Shown piece after piece: positions 34,571 to 42,600 of a stretch of 64,000 nucleotides of DNA. Origin of the DNA: Acuticoccus sp039034015 (GTDB lineage Bacteria > Pseudomonadota > Alphaproteobacteria > Rhizobiales > Amorphaceae). Under the pieces are notes generated by a model that saw nothing but the letters and a program-made list of their open reading frames with translations, did no database searches and was not told the origin of the DNA. The DNA is taken from positions 62,001 to 126,000 of the forward strand of contig JBCCBM010000004.1 in assembly GCA_039034015.1 (NCBI GenBank), in the 5' to 3' direction. The translations under genes and the position numbers were made by a program. Position 1 is the stretch's first letter; every line of letters begins with the position of its first letter.

Positions 34571-36385
34571 ATGCGATTTGGACGAACTCAAACGTTGGCC
34601 AAGCCCGACAGGCCCAAGGGCGCTGTGCATCTGAAACCCCTGCGGTTTCTGGTGCCCTATGCGCTGCGCTACAAGTGGCGGCTGGCGCTTGCGCTGCTCG
34701 CCATGCTGTGCGCCACCGGCGCCACCCTTGCCGTCCCCCTCGCCGTCCGCCGGATGATTGATTTCGGCTTTGCCTCCGACAATGCCGACTTCATCGATGC
34801 CTATTTCGGCATGCTCATCGTGGTGGCCGCCGCCCTCGCGGTCGCCTCGTCCCTGCGATACTACCTCGTCATCACCCTTGGCGAGCGTGTGGTGGCCGAC
34901 GTGCGCGCCGATGTGTTCGACAAGGTGATGCACCTGTCGCCCGCCTTCTTTGACCGCACCCTGTCGGGCGAAGTGGTCTCCCGCCTCACCGCTGACACAA
35001 CACAAATCAAGTCGGCCGTCGGCGCCAGCGCCTCCATCGCGCTGCGCAACCTTGTCATGTTTGTTGGCGCGATGATCATGATGGTGGTCACAAGCCCTGC
35101 ACTGTCGCTCACCGCCCTTTTGGTGATCCCGCTTCTGGTGCTGCCCTTGGTTGCCATCGGGCGGATGGTGCGCCGGCTGTCCCGCGCCGCGCAGGACAGG
35201 CTTGCCACCATCTCCGCCTACGCCACCGAGGCGATGGGCGCGGTGCGCACCCTCCAAAGTTTTGGGGCCGAAGACCGCGTGGCCGCGCGCTACCGCGAGG
35301 GCGCCATGGACGCCTTCGACATTGCCCGCCGCGCGACCGGCGCCCGGGCGATCCTGACCGCCATCATCATCTTCCTGGTGTTCTCGTCCATCGTGGGCGT
35401 CCTGTGGCTGGGCGCACAGGAGGTGTTGGCTGGTACTCTCACCGCCGGTGCCCTCGGCCAATTCGTGCTTTACGCCGTCTTTGCCGCCGGTGCCCTTGGC
35501 GAGCTCAGCCAAGTGTGGGGCGAGGTTGCCCAAACCGCGGGCGCCGCCGAACGCTTGTCGGTGCTTGCCGACGAAACGCCCGACATTCAAAGCCCCGCCG
35601 CGCCCACCCCGCTGCCCTCGCCCCCCTCCGGCGCGGTCGCCCTCAAGGGCGTCTCCTTCGCCTATCCGGTCGATCGCGCGCGCAATGTCCTGCGCGAGGT
35701 GTCACTCGCGGCGGCCCCGGGCGAGACGGTTGCCATCGTCGGCCCCTCAGGCGCTGGCAAAACCACCGTCTTCCAACTCCTGACCCGGGCCTACGACGTT
35801 GGCGCCGGTGCGGTGACGGTGGACGGTGTGGATGTGCGCGCCGCCGACCTCCAGGCCCTGCGTCACCGCATTGCCCTCGTCCCGCAAGACACGGTGGTCC
35901 TGGCCGCCTCCATTGCCGACAACATCCGCATCGGCCGCCCCAACGCGCCGGACGCTGACGTTGTTGCCGCCGCCAAAGCCGCCCGGGTTGACGCCTTTGT
36001 CGAGACCTTGCCCGAGGGCTACGACACGGTCGTGGGCGAACGGGGGATCACGCTCTCCGGCGGCCAGCGCCAGCGGATTGCCATCGCCCGCGCAATCTTA
36101 AAGGACGCGCCCATCCTGCTTCTCGACGAGGCCACCTCAAGCCTTGATGCCGAGAGCGAGGCGCTGATCCAGGAGGCGCTGGAGCGGCTGATGGTGGGGC
36201 GCACCACCCTTGTGATTGCCCACCGCTTGGCGACCGTGGTGCGCGCCGACCGCATTGTGGTGCTCGACGCTGGCGAAATTGTCGAGACCGGCACCCACGC
36301 CGAGCTCACCGCCCGGGATGGGGTTTACGCGCGCCTCGCCGCCCTACAATTCGGCGCCGGCGACCAAACGCTGGATGCCGCATAA
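34571..36385 (+). CDS. ABC exporter, fused permease and ATPase (MsbA-related)
   Basis: 604 residues if it starts at the ATG at 34571; an in-frame GTG at 34526 is possible and neither has a strong ribosome site. Residues ~30-320 form a six-helix exporter membrane domain with LGERVVADVRADVFDKVMHL. The ATPase domain has Walker A GPSGAGKTT, Q-loop LVPQD, signature LSGGQRQRIAIARA, Walker B ILLLDEATSSLD and the switch His in IAHRLATV. It is a half-transporter likely working as a homodimer to export a lipid or hydrophobic compound. It stands alone, so the substrate is not indicated. Confidence 0.92.
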   Translation: MRFGRTQTLAKPDRPKGAVHLKPLRFLVPYALRYKWRLALALLAMLCATGATLAVPLAVRRMIDFGFASDNADFIDAYFGMLIVVAAALAVASSLRYYLVITLGERVVADVRADVFDKVMHLSPAFFDRTLSGEVVSRLTADTTQIKSAVGASASIALRNLVMFVGAMIMMVVTSPALSLTALLVIPLLVLPLVAIGRMVRRLSRAAQDRLATISAYATEAMGAVRTLQSFGAEDRVAARYREGAMDAFDIARRATGARAILTAIIIFLVFSSIVGVLWLGAQEVLAGTLTAGALGQFVLYAVFAAGALGELSQVWGEVAQTAGAAERLSVLADETPDIQSPAAPTPLPSPPSGAVALKGVSFAYPVDRARNVLREVSLAAAPGETVAIVGPSGAGKTTVFQLLTRAYDVGAGAVTVDGVDVRAADLQALRHRIALVPQDTVVLAASIADNIRIGRPNAPDADVVAAAKAARVDAFVETLPEGYDTVVGERGITLSGGQRQRIAIARAILKDAPILLLDEATSSLDAESEALIQEALERLMVGRTTLVIAHRLATVVRADRIVVLDAGEIVETGTHAELTARDGVYARLAALQFGAGDQTLDAA

Positions 36386-36406
36386 CGCCCCAGCGGAGGC
36401 CGCGTC

Positions 36407-38104
36407 TCAGGCGCCTTCCAGATGCCCGCGCACCTGCGTCACCATTTTGCGCACCAAGGTGGCGGTCGACTGCGTGTTGGCCGAAATCTCCGTGGTCGCT
36501 GACGCTTGCTCCTGCAGGGCGCCGGCGGAGGCCGACACATTCTGATCAACGGTGGTCGCGGCCTCATTGATCGCCTGAACCCCCTGTGACACCGACTGCG
36601 ACACGTCCTGCACCCGCGCAATTTCTTCAATCACGCGCTTGGTGGCTTCTGTGGTTTGACTGGCAAGGTTTTTCACCTCCGCCGCCACAACGGCAAAGCC
36701 TTTGCCCGCTTCTCCAGCCCGCGCCGCCTCAATGGTGGCGTTGAGGGCAAGCATGTTCACCTGCCCCGCAATGCCATCAATCAAATCAATAATGTCTTGC
36801 ATCGCGGCCGTGCTCTCGGTGAGCTGCTCGGCGTAGGCGCTCGATTGACCCACGGTCTGCAAGATCCCGCCCGTTGCCGCCGCACACCGCGCCATGCTGT
36901 CGCTGATGGCGGACACTGAGGCGGACAGGTCGCCCACCGCCGTCGCCGCGCTTTCAACGCTGGAGCCGGTGTCATCGGCAAGGTCCATCGTGGCCATGAG
37001 GGCCGTCATATCCACAGCGTATTTGACGATCTTGTAGATCTTGCCGTCGATATCGAAGAGCGGGTTGTACGACGCTTGGATCCAGATCGCGGCACCATCC
37101 TTGCGCCGCCGCTCATAGATCCCGCTGTCCAGCGTACCGCTGCGCAGCTGCTGCCAAAACGCCTGGTACTGAGGGCTCTGCGCGTAGGTCTCGGCGACAA
37201 AGATGCGATGATGGCGGCCGACCACCTCGTCATGGCGATAGCCCATGGCGGTCAAAAAGTTCTCGTTCGCGTCCAAGATTGTGCCGCTGGGGTCAAACTC
37301 AATTACCGCCTGGCGCCGCCCCACCGCATCAAGCCGGCTCTTGGCTTCCAGCGCCAGCCGCGTTTCCGCGGTCACGTCGATGGCCAGTTTGAGGATCTTC
37401 ACAAGGCGCCCGGCCTCGTCGAGGATCGGGTTGTAGCTTGCCCGCACCCAGATGTCGGCGCCATCCTTGGCCCGGCGCCGAAACGCGCCAACCTCGGCCT
37501 TGCCAGCGCGCAGCCGCTCCCAAAACTGCGTGTAGCTGCGCGCGGCCGCGTCCTCGGGCCGCATCACCATCCGGTGGTGCTGCCCCACAACCTCCTCCCG
37601 GCGATACCCCAGGAGCGTCAAGTAGTTGTCATTGGCCGACAAGATCGTTCCGTTCGGGTCGAGGGTGACGATCGCTTGCACCCGGTCGATGGCATCAAGG
37701 GCCCGTCGATCCCCTGCGCTCACAACCATCTGATCGGTGATGTCGGTGGCGTGCTTCACGATCTGGTCGACCGTCCCATCCGCCCGGCGCACCGGCGTGA
37801 AGGTCGCGTGGAGCCACACGTCGTCCCCGCCCTTTTTGACACAACGCATTGGACCGCTGCGGTGCGTGCCCCCGGCAAGATCGCGCCACAGCGCCGCGAC
37901 CTCGGCCCCGCCCGCGTCGCCCGGGTGGAGCAGAACGCGATGGGGCTGGCCCACCAGCTCGGAGAGGGCATGGCCGGTGGCGTCCAGAAACGTGTCGTTC
38001 GCTCCAACGATTGTCCCATCCGGCGACAGCCGCAGAACGGCGTGGGACTGTTGGAGCGCGCGCACCTCCGCTTTGGCGCGGTCGCCCTCACGCGTCAGAA
38101 ACAT
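36407..38104 (-). CDS. Cytoplasmic methyl-accepting chemotaxis protein with three PAS domains
   Basis: 565 residues from the ATG at 38104, with AAGGG upstream. There are three PAS/PAC repeats (~10-125, ~130-245, ~250-365), each with a phrase like DPNGTILSANDNYLTLLGYR, GQHHRMVM and KILKLAIDVT. The short C-terminal signalling hairpin contains the hairpin-tip core (IAGQVNMLALNATIEAARAG) and AVVAAEVKNLASQT. There is no transmembrane segment or HAMP domain, so it is a soluble sensor, likely for redox, oxygen or small ligands through PAS. It lies after the MotA-like/OmpA-like pair, across a palindromic repeat. Confidence 0.93.
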   Translation of the reverse strand: MFLTREGDRAKAEVRALQQSHAVLRLSPDGTIVGANDTFLDATGHALSELVGQPHRVLLHPGDAGGAEVAALWRDLAGGTHRSGPMRCVKKGGDDVWLHATFTPVRRADGTVDQIVKHATDITDQMVVSAGDRRALDAIDRVQAIVTLDPNGTILSANDNYLTLLGYRREEVVGQHHRMVMRPEDAAARSYTQFWERLRAGKAEVGAFRRRAKDGADIWVRASYNPILDEAGRLVKILKLAIDVTAETRLALEAKSRLDAVGRRQAVIEFDPSGTILDANENFLTAMGYRHDEVVGRHHRIFVAETYAQSPQYQAFWQQLRSGTLDSGIYERRRKDGAAIWIQASYNPLFDIDGKIYKIVKYAVDMTALMATMDLADDTGSSVESAATAVGDLSASVSAISDSMARCAAATGGILQTVGQSSAYAEQLTESTAAMQDIIDLIDGIAGQVNMLALNATIEAARAGEAGKGFAVVAAEVKNLASQTTEATKRVIEEIARVQDVSQSVSQGVQAINEAATTVDQNVSASAGALQEQASATTEISANTQSTATLVRKMVTQVRGHLEGA

Positions 38105-38167
38105 TGTCTTGCCCTTGAAAACGATTTGGAGCCGCGATGGCTCTAGCAACTCGCCCTCGCGCAGGCC

Positions 38168-38270
38168 TTTCCTCGCTCAGGTGAAATCACCTGCTCGAGA
38201 AAAAACGCTCGCAAAACAAAGCGGGCGCGCATCTTTTCTGCGCCCGACTGGGCGCAGAAAAGATGCGCTA
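38168..38270. repeat. Palindromic intergenic repeat, copy 1
   Basis: About 100 bp homologous to 40401-40500 in inverted orientation, sharing phrases such as TCGCTCAGGTG, AAAAAACGCTCGCAAA and TCTGCGCCC. It holds a CAGGTG-AAAT-CACCTG hairpin (inside CTCG/CGAG) and a perfect 19-bp stem with 4-base loop GACT (38227-38245 with 38250-38268). Its last base is part of the stop codon of the OmpA-like gene, so it sits exactly at that gene's 3' end. Confidence 0.85.
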
Positions 38271-39296
38271 ACGCTGCGTTAGCTTCAGCTCGATGCGGCG
38301 GTTGCGGGCAAAGGCCTGGGTGGTCTGTTCGTCCACAAGGGGTTGGAACTCGCCAAAACCTGCGGCCACCAACCGCGTTGGGGCGACGCCCTGGTCGATC
38401 AAAAACTGCACGACCGAGATGGCCCGCGCGGCCGAAAGGTCCCAGTTGGACCGGAAGCGCCCGCCGCCCGAAAGGGGCCGGCTGTCGGTGTGCCCGTCGA
38501 CCCGCAACACCCAGTCAATGTCATCGGGGATGTCTGCGTCGAGCGTGATCAGCTCCGCGCCAAGCTTGGCAAGCTCCTCCCGGCCCGCCGGATTGAGCGC
38601 ATCGCTTCCGGACGGAAACAACACCTCAGATTGGAACACGAAGCGGTCGCCCACCACCTCGATGCCGGAGCGCTCGGCCAAGATGTCGCGCAGGCGGCCG
38701 AAAAAGTCGGAGCGGAAGCGGTTCAAGATTTGGACGCGCTGGGCCAGCGCAACGTTGAGCCGGCGGCCAAGGTCGGCCAGCTGGGTCTGGCTTTCCCGGT
38801 CGCGGTTTTCGGAGGCGTCGAGCGCCTCTTCAAGGGCGGCGATCTGGCGCCGCAGCGCCCGCAGCTGCTGGTTGAGGAGCCCGACGCGGGAGAGGGCGTC
38901 GGCGCCAACACGCTCTTGCTCGGCAAGCTCCCGGCGCAGCGCCTCCGCCTCGGCCGATTGGGCGCCCGCCGCGTCCTGCTCGGTGTCGAGGAGGCCGGCA
39001 AGATTGTCCCGCTGGGCTTTGAGGGCGTCGAGGCTGGCGGACATGGCCAGGATCTCGCCAGCGGTTTCCGAATCTTGTGCGCGCTCGAGGGCCAGAAGCT
39101 CGGTGAGCTCGGCAATTTGTGCGTTCAGCCGTTGGAGCGCGCTTTCCCGGCCCGTTAGCTCCTGGCTGAGGAAGAATTGGGCGAGCATAAAGAGGGAGAG
39201 GAGGAAAATGATGACGAGGAGCAGCGTTGCCATCGCGTCCACAAAGCCCGGCCAATAGTCGGTCCGGGTTTCGCGGCGGCCCCTTGAGAGCGGCAT
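38268..39296 (-). CDS. MotB/OmpA-like peptidoglycan-binding membrane protein
   Basis: 342 residues. One N-terminal membrane helix (~21-42, MATLLLVIIFLLSLFMLAQF) is preceded by DYWPGFVDAM, with the Asp-like position of MotB family stators. A long coiled coil (~45-180) follows, then an OmpA-type peptidoglycan-binding domain (FPSGSDALN, VDGHTDSRPL, NWDLSAARAISVVQFLI, GFGEFQPL, RNRRIELKL). It starts 3 bases after the MotA-like gene and should form an ion-driven or force-bearing envelope complex with it. No flagellar genes are nearby. Confidence 0.88.
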   Translation of the reverse strand: MPLSRGRRETRTDYWPGFVDAMATLLLVIIFLLSLFMLAQFFLSQELTGRESALQRLNAQIAELTELLALERAQDSETAGEILAMSASLDALKAQRDNLAGLLDTEQDAAGAQSAEAEALRRELAEQERVGADALSRVGLLNQQLRALRRQIAALEEALDASENRDRESQTQLADLGRRLNVALAQRVQILNRFRSDFFGRLRDILAERSGIEVVGDRFVFQSEVLFPSGSDALNPAGREELAKLGAELITLDADIPDDIDWVLRVDGHTDSRPLSGGGRFRSNWDLSAARAISVVQFLIDQGVAPTRLVAAGFGEFQPLVDEQTTQAFARNRRIELKLTQR

Positions 39297-39299
39297 GGG

Positions 39300-40298
39300 T
39301 TAGGCCCGCTCGTCTTGTTCCAGCGCGTTGTTGAGGCGCACCAGAAGCTCTTCAATCCGGTCGTTTTGGGCGCCCTGGGCCTCAGCCCAATCAATCAGCA
39401 CCTTTTGCTCGCGCCTCATGTTTTTGACGACCGCTTGGATGCCCTCCGCAAGCTGCGCCATGGACTTTGCCGTTGCCCGGTCAGGCCCTCCCGCGAGCGC
39501 GCCGCCGCCGGCCAAAAGCTCCGCCAGGCGGTCGACGGAGGCTTGGAGATCGGCGGTCGCCTGGGCGGCGCCCGCGACTTCCAGATCGTCCACAATGTCG
39601 GTGAGGGTGGAGAGCCAGTCTTCAAGCTCGGTGTAGAACCGGTTTTGAGCCTGGCCGGCCTGAAGGTCGAGGAAGCCGACGATGAGCGAGCCCGTCAGCC
39701 CGAAGAGCGAGGACGAAAAGGCGGTGCCCATGCCGGAGAGCGGGGCCTCAAGGCCGGATTTGAGGTCTTGGAAGATGACGGCGCTGTCACCTGAGCCAAC
39801 GTCCAGCGACTGGATGGTGTCGCCGACGGAGGTGATGGTTTGGAGGAGGCCGTAAAAGGTGCCGAGGAGGCCGAGGAAGACGAGGAGACCGATGAGGTAG
39901 CGCAAAATGTCGCGCTGCTCGTCAAGCCGGGTGCCGATGGTGTCGAGGATGGAGCGCATGGTGACGGCGCTCATGACGGTTTCGTCCACGCCGTCGCGCA
40001 GGAGGGTCGCCATGGGGGCAAGAAGCACCGGGGGGCGGCGGGAGTTGGCGGCGCCCGAACGGAAGCGGTTGACCCAATTGATCTCGCGGAAGAGGCGCGT
40101 CACCTGCAAAACTGCGAGGAGGACGCCCATGACGCCAACGGCGATGATGAGGCCGTTGAGCACGGGGTTGGCAAGGAAGGCTTCGGAGATTGTGACGATC
40201 TGGATGAAGATCAAAAAGCCGATGAGGATCACGAACAGGATCATGCGCCACAGGTAAAGTTGTGGGTAGCTGAGCCTGTACGGATCGCGTCGTGCCAT
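39300..40298 (-). CDS. MotA/TolQ/ExbB-like inner-membrane protein
   Basis: 332 residues from the ATG at 40298; the ribosome site is weak. Two N-terminal helices (~18-40, ~45-65), then two more (~140-165 and ~200-225) with the proton-channel family pattern LIGLLVFLGLLGTFYGLLQT and GTAFSSSLFGLTGSLIVGF. A cytoplasmic helical tail follows. MotA-like proteins form the channel part of stator complexes together with MotB/OmpA-like partners, and such a partner is encoded 3 bases downstream. This pair beside suhB recurs in Hyphomicrobiales, to my knowledge without an assigned role. Confidence 0.88.
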   Translation of the reverse strand: MARRDPYRLSYPQLYLWRMILFVILIGFLIFIQIVTISEAFLANPVLNGLIIAVGVMGVLLAVLQVTRLFREINWVNRFRSGAANSRRPPVLLAPMATLLRDGVDETVMSAVTMRSILDTIGTRLDEQRDILRYLIGLLVFLGLLGTFYGLLQTITSVGDTIQSLDVGSGDSAVIFQDLKSGLEAPLSGMGTAFSSSLFGLTGSLIVGFLDLQAGQAQNRFYTELEDWLSTLTDIVDDLEVAGAAQATADLQASVDRLAELLAGGGALAGGPDRATAKSMAQLAEGIQAVVKNMRREQKVLIDWAEAQGAQNDRIEELLVRLNNALEQDERA

Positions 40299-40400
40299 AG
40301 CGTTGCGTTTTACCCGACCGTTGGGGCCACGCATAGGGCGGGCCATGGTGTGCGCGTGTCATGCACAGGTTGTGCCGGGTGTGCTGAACGGCGGCTTCGC

Positions 40401-40500
40401 GTATCCTGCGCCAGTTGGGCGCAGACAAGAGGCGCTCCCGTTTGATTTGCGAGCGTTTTTTCCCGCACACGTGATCCCACCTGAGCGAGAAACGCTCTAG
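40401..40500. repeat. Palindromic intergenic repeat, copy 2
   Basis: Inverted relative to copy 1 (38168-38270) and clearly homologous over about 95 bp. It has an outer GAGCGTTT/AAACGCTC stem and a CTGCGCC/GGCGCAG hairpin near 40406-40424. Its end at 40497-40499 is the suhB stop codon, so this copy also sits directly at a gene's 3' end, on the same transcribed strand as copy 1. Confidence 0.85.
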
Positions 40501-41291
40501 CGGCGCCGGGCGTCTTTGATGTTTTTGAGAAGCGCGCGGTGCATGAATTCGTTGCCGGCGATGACGGACCCGTCTTCCACGATGCGGTCGCCGCCGTGAA
40601 TGTCGGTGGCGAAACCGCCGGCCTCACGCACGAGGACGACACCGGCGGCAATGTCCCACGCGTTGAGGTCGCGCTCCCAAAAGCCGTCGTAGCGGCCGGC
40701 GGCGACCCAGGCGAGGTCGAGCGCGGCCGAGCCGCCGCGGCGGATGCCGGCAATGCGGCCCATGAGGGGCTGGAGTTCGGCCAAAAACTCCACATGGTTG
40801 CCGTGGCCCAGGAACGGGATGCCGGTGGAGAAGAGGGCGAGCGCAAGGTCTTGGCGCGCCGCGACCCTGAGCCGGCGATCGTTGAGGAAGGCGCCGCGGC
40901 CTTTTTCGGCGACGAACAATTCGCCCGAGATGGGGTTGAGGACGAGGCCTGCGATGAGATCATCCCCCCGCTGGACGGCGATGGAGATGGCAAACAGAGG
41001 GATGCCGTGGAGGAAGTTGGTTGTGCCGTCGAGGGGGTCGACGATGAAGTTGTGTTGGCCATCCTCCGCCTCGATGCGCGTTCCCTCTTCGCCCATGTAG
41101 CCCCAGCGGGGGCGGGCGCGGATTAGTTCTTCTGTTAGGATTTCCTCGGCGCGCATGTCGGCCTTTGAGACGAAGTCGGCGGGGCCTTTTTTGCTGACTT
41201 GAAGATTTTCGACCTCGCCGAAATCGCGGGCGAGGCTGCGGCCGGCCTTTTCAGCGGCGTTGACCATGACGTTGAGGAGGGCGGAGCGCAT
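40497..41291 (-). CDS. suhB: Inositol monophosphatase family protein
   Basis: 264 residues from the ATG at 41291. The lithium-sensitive phosphatase motifs are present: metal-binding Glu in GYMGEEGTRIE, DPLDGTTNFLHGIPLFAISI, and the C-terminal AWDIAAGVVLVREAGG. Bacterial SuhB hydrolyses inositol-1-phosphate and related sugar phosphates, and in E. coli it also joins rRNA antitermination complexes. It lies between efp and the MotA-like gene on the same strand. Confidence 0.93.
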   Translation of the reverse strand: MRSALLNVMVNAAEKAGRSLARDFGEVENLQVSKKGPADFVSKADMRAEEILTEELIRARPRWGYMGEEGTRIEAEDGQHNFIVDPLDGTTNFLHGIPLFAISIAVQRGDDLIAGLVLNPISGELFVAEKGRGAFLNDRRLRVAARQDLALALFSTGIPFLGHGNHVEFLAELQPLMGRIAGIRRGGSAALDLAWVAAGRYDGFWERDLNAWDIAAGVVLVREAGGFATDIHGGDRIVEDGSVIAGNEFMHRALLKNIKDARRR

Positions 41292-41423
41292 GTGTTTGGC
41301 CTTTTGGCTGGGGCGCTGGGGGCAGCCTCTCCCGCCGACGTGCAAAGGTCTCCCGGGGGCTGACGCGGTTCTTAGGGTGTCGGCTCCACGCAAATGGCCT
41401 TTGGCCAGTTGCGCATCAAAGGA

Positions 41424-41452
41424 CGCTTAAATCTGCGAAGCAGGATTAAGCG
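41424..41452 (-). terminator. Hairpin between efp and suhB
   Basis: CGCTTAA/TTAAGCG arms enclose a CTGC-GAA-GCAG stem. A second small palindrome (GAAAG..CTTTC, 41453-41468) lies beside it, nearer efp. There is no strong U-tract, so it may be a REP-type element or a weak terminator after efp. Confidence 0.4.
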
Positions 41453-41501
41453 GAAAGTCGTGGCTTTCGTCTCACGAGAGGAAGTGTGGGGGTGGGTGCG
41501 G

Positions 41502-42065
41502 TTAGTCTGCGCGCTTCACGTATTCGATGGAGCCTGTGTCGACGATGATCTTTTCGCCGGCGCCGATGAAGGGGGGGACCATGACTTTGACGCCGTTTTC
41601 CATGACGGCGGGCTTATAGCTAGAGCTGGCGGTCTGGCCTTTTACGACGGCATCGGCCTCGGTGATTTCCAGCGTCACGTGTTGGGGGAGGGAGATGCCG
41701 ATGGGCTTTTCTTCGTACATCTCGACTGTGACCGTCATCCCGTCTTGCAGGAAGGCGGCGCGTTCGCCCACGAAATCTTTGTTGAGTTCAAGTTGTTCGT
41801 ATGTGTTGAGGTCCATGAAGACGAGGTCTTCGCCCTGTTCGTAGAGGAACTGAAAGTCTTTTTGTTCCAGGCGCACGCGCTCGACGGTGTCGGCGGAGCG
41901 GAAGCGTTCGTTGAGCTTTCGGCCGTCGAGGAGGTTTTTGAGCTCGACCTGCGCGAAGGCGCCGCCTTTGCCGGGCTTGACGTGTTGGACTTTGACGGCG
42001 GCCCAGAGCGAGGATTGGTGTTCCAGGACATTGCCGGGGCGGATTTCGTTGCCGTTGATTTTCAT
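41502..42065 (-). CDS. efp: Translation elongation factor P
   Basis: 187 residues, normal length, beginning MKINGNEIRPGNVLEHQSSL. The modifiable Lys33 is in the loop VKPGKGGAFAQ. The three OB-like domains end in FIGAGEKIIVDTGSIEYVKR. EF-P relieves ribosome stalling at polyproline stretches. The 535-bp region upstream must contain its promoter. Confidence 0.97.
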   Translation of the reverse strand: MKINGNEIRPGNVLEHQSSLWAAVKVQHVKPGKGGAFAQVELKNLLDGRKLNERFRSADTVERVRLEQKDFQFLYEQGEDLVFMDLNTYEQLELNKDFVGERAAFLQDGMTVTVEMYEEKPIGISLPQHVTLEITEADAVVKGQTASSSYKPAVMENGVKVMVPPFIGAGEKIIVDTGSIEYVKRAD

Positions 42066-42600
42066 GGGGGCCTCCGTTTCGGCTTGGAACCATTTTGTTT
42101 GCGTTTTCGCAAGGGGTGTTGGCCCGGCGCCCGTTTTGGGCCCGGGGTGTGGGGATCGACGGGACGCGAGGGTGCGAACCGTGATGTGTTGTGTGGGCTC
42201 GCGCCCACGCGTCCCGCCTCGGCTTTTCGCGGGTCGGGCGTTTGGCGGGGCCCCTTGTCAAGGCCGGTCGCCTCAGTTGCCACCGTCCGGGACCACATGC
42301 CTGCCTCGTGGGTCAGGTCCAAGTGGTGACCAGCGGCAACGCCGATCCGGTCCACCCGTCCCCCGCCCCTTCCGTTATGGGGCAGGTTTTTGGCCACCGA
42401 GCCCCCGATCCTCGCGGGCGGTCGGTCCGGACCGCGCCTCCCCTTGGGATCGGGCGACCGGGTGGTTTTACGCGGGGTTTTTGGGGGTGGGGATAAGTGT
42501 TTCCGGCCGGCCGTGCTTTGCCGGGCTTCGCTTTGGTTTTGTTGGTTGCGGGCAGCAATTTGAAGTTGAATTTAGCTCCGTTTTGGCGTACATCTACCGA
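42066..42600. other. 535-bp gene-free region
   Basis: It lies between the divergent starts of efp and the HNH-like gene. No tRNA or protein gene was found. It contains a nested palindrome: CCCGATCC/GGATCGGG (42404-42411 with 42447-42454) enclosing GCGGTC/GACCGC (42418-42423 with 42430-42435). The rest is GC-rich until about 42480, then GC falls toward the HNH-like gene, which may mark an insertion boundary. Confidence 0.5.

Noticed and set aside
38268..40298. Zorya-type defence (ZorA/ZorB) from the MotA-like/OmpA-like pair
   Set aside because: No ZorC, ZorD or ZorE-type genes are adjacent, and the suhB/efp neighbourhood is a conserved housekeeping context in this order.
42066..42600. tRNA gene as an integration site for the HNH-like gene
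   Set aside because: No cloverleaf with a T-loop GGTTCRA motif was found on either strand, and no integrase or direct repeats were seen.
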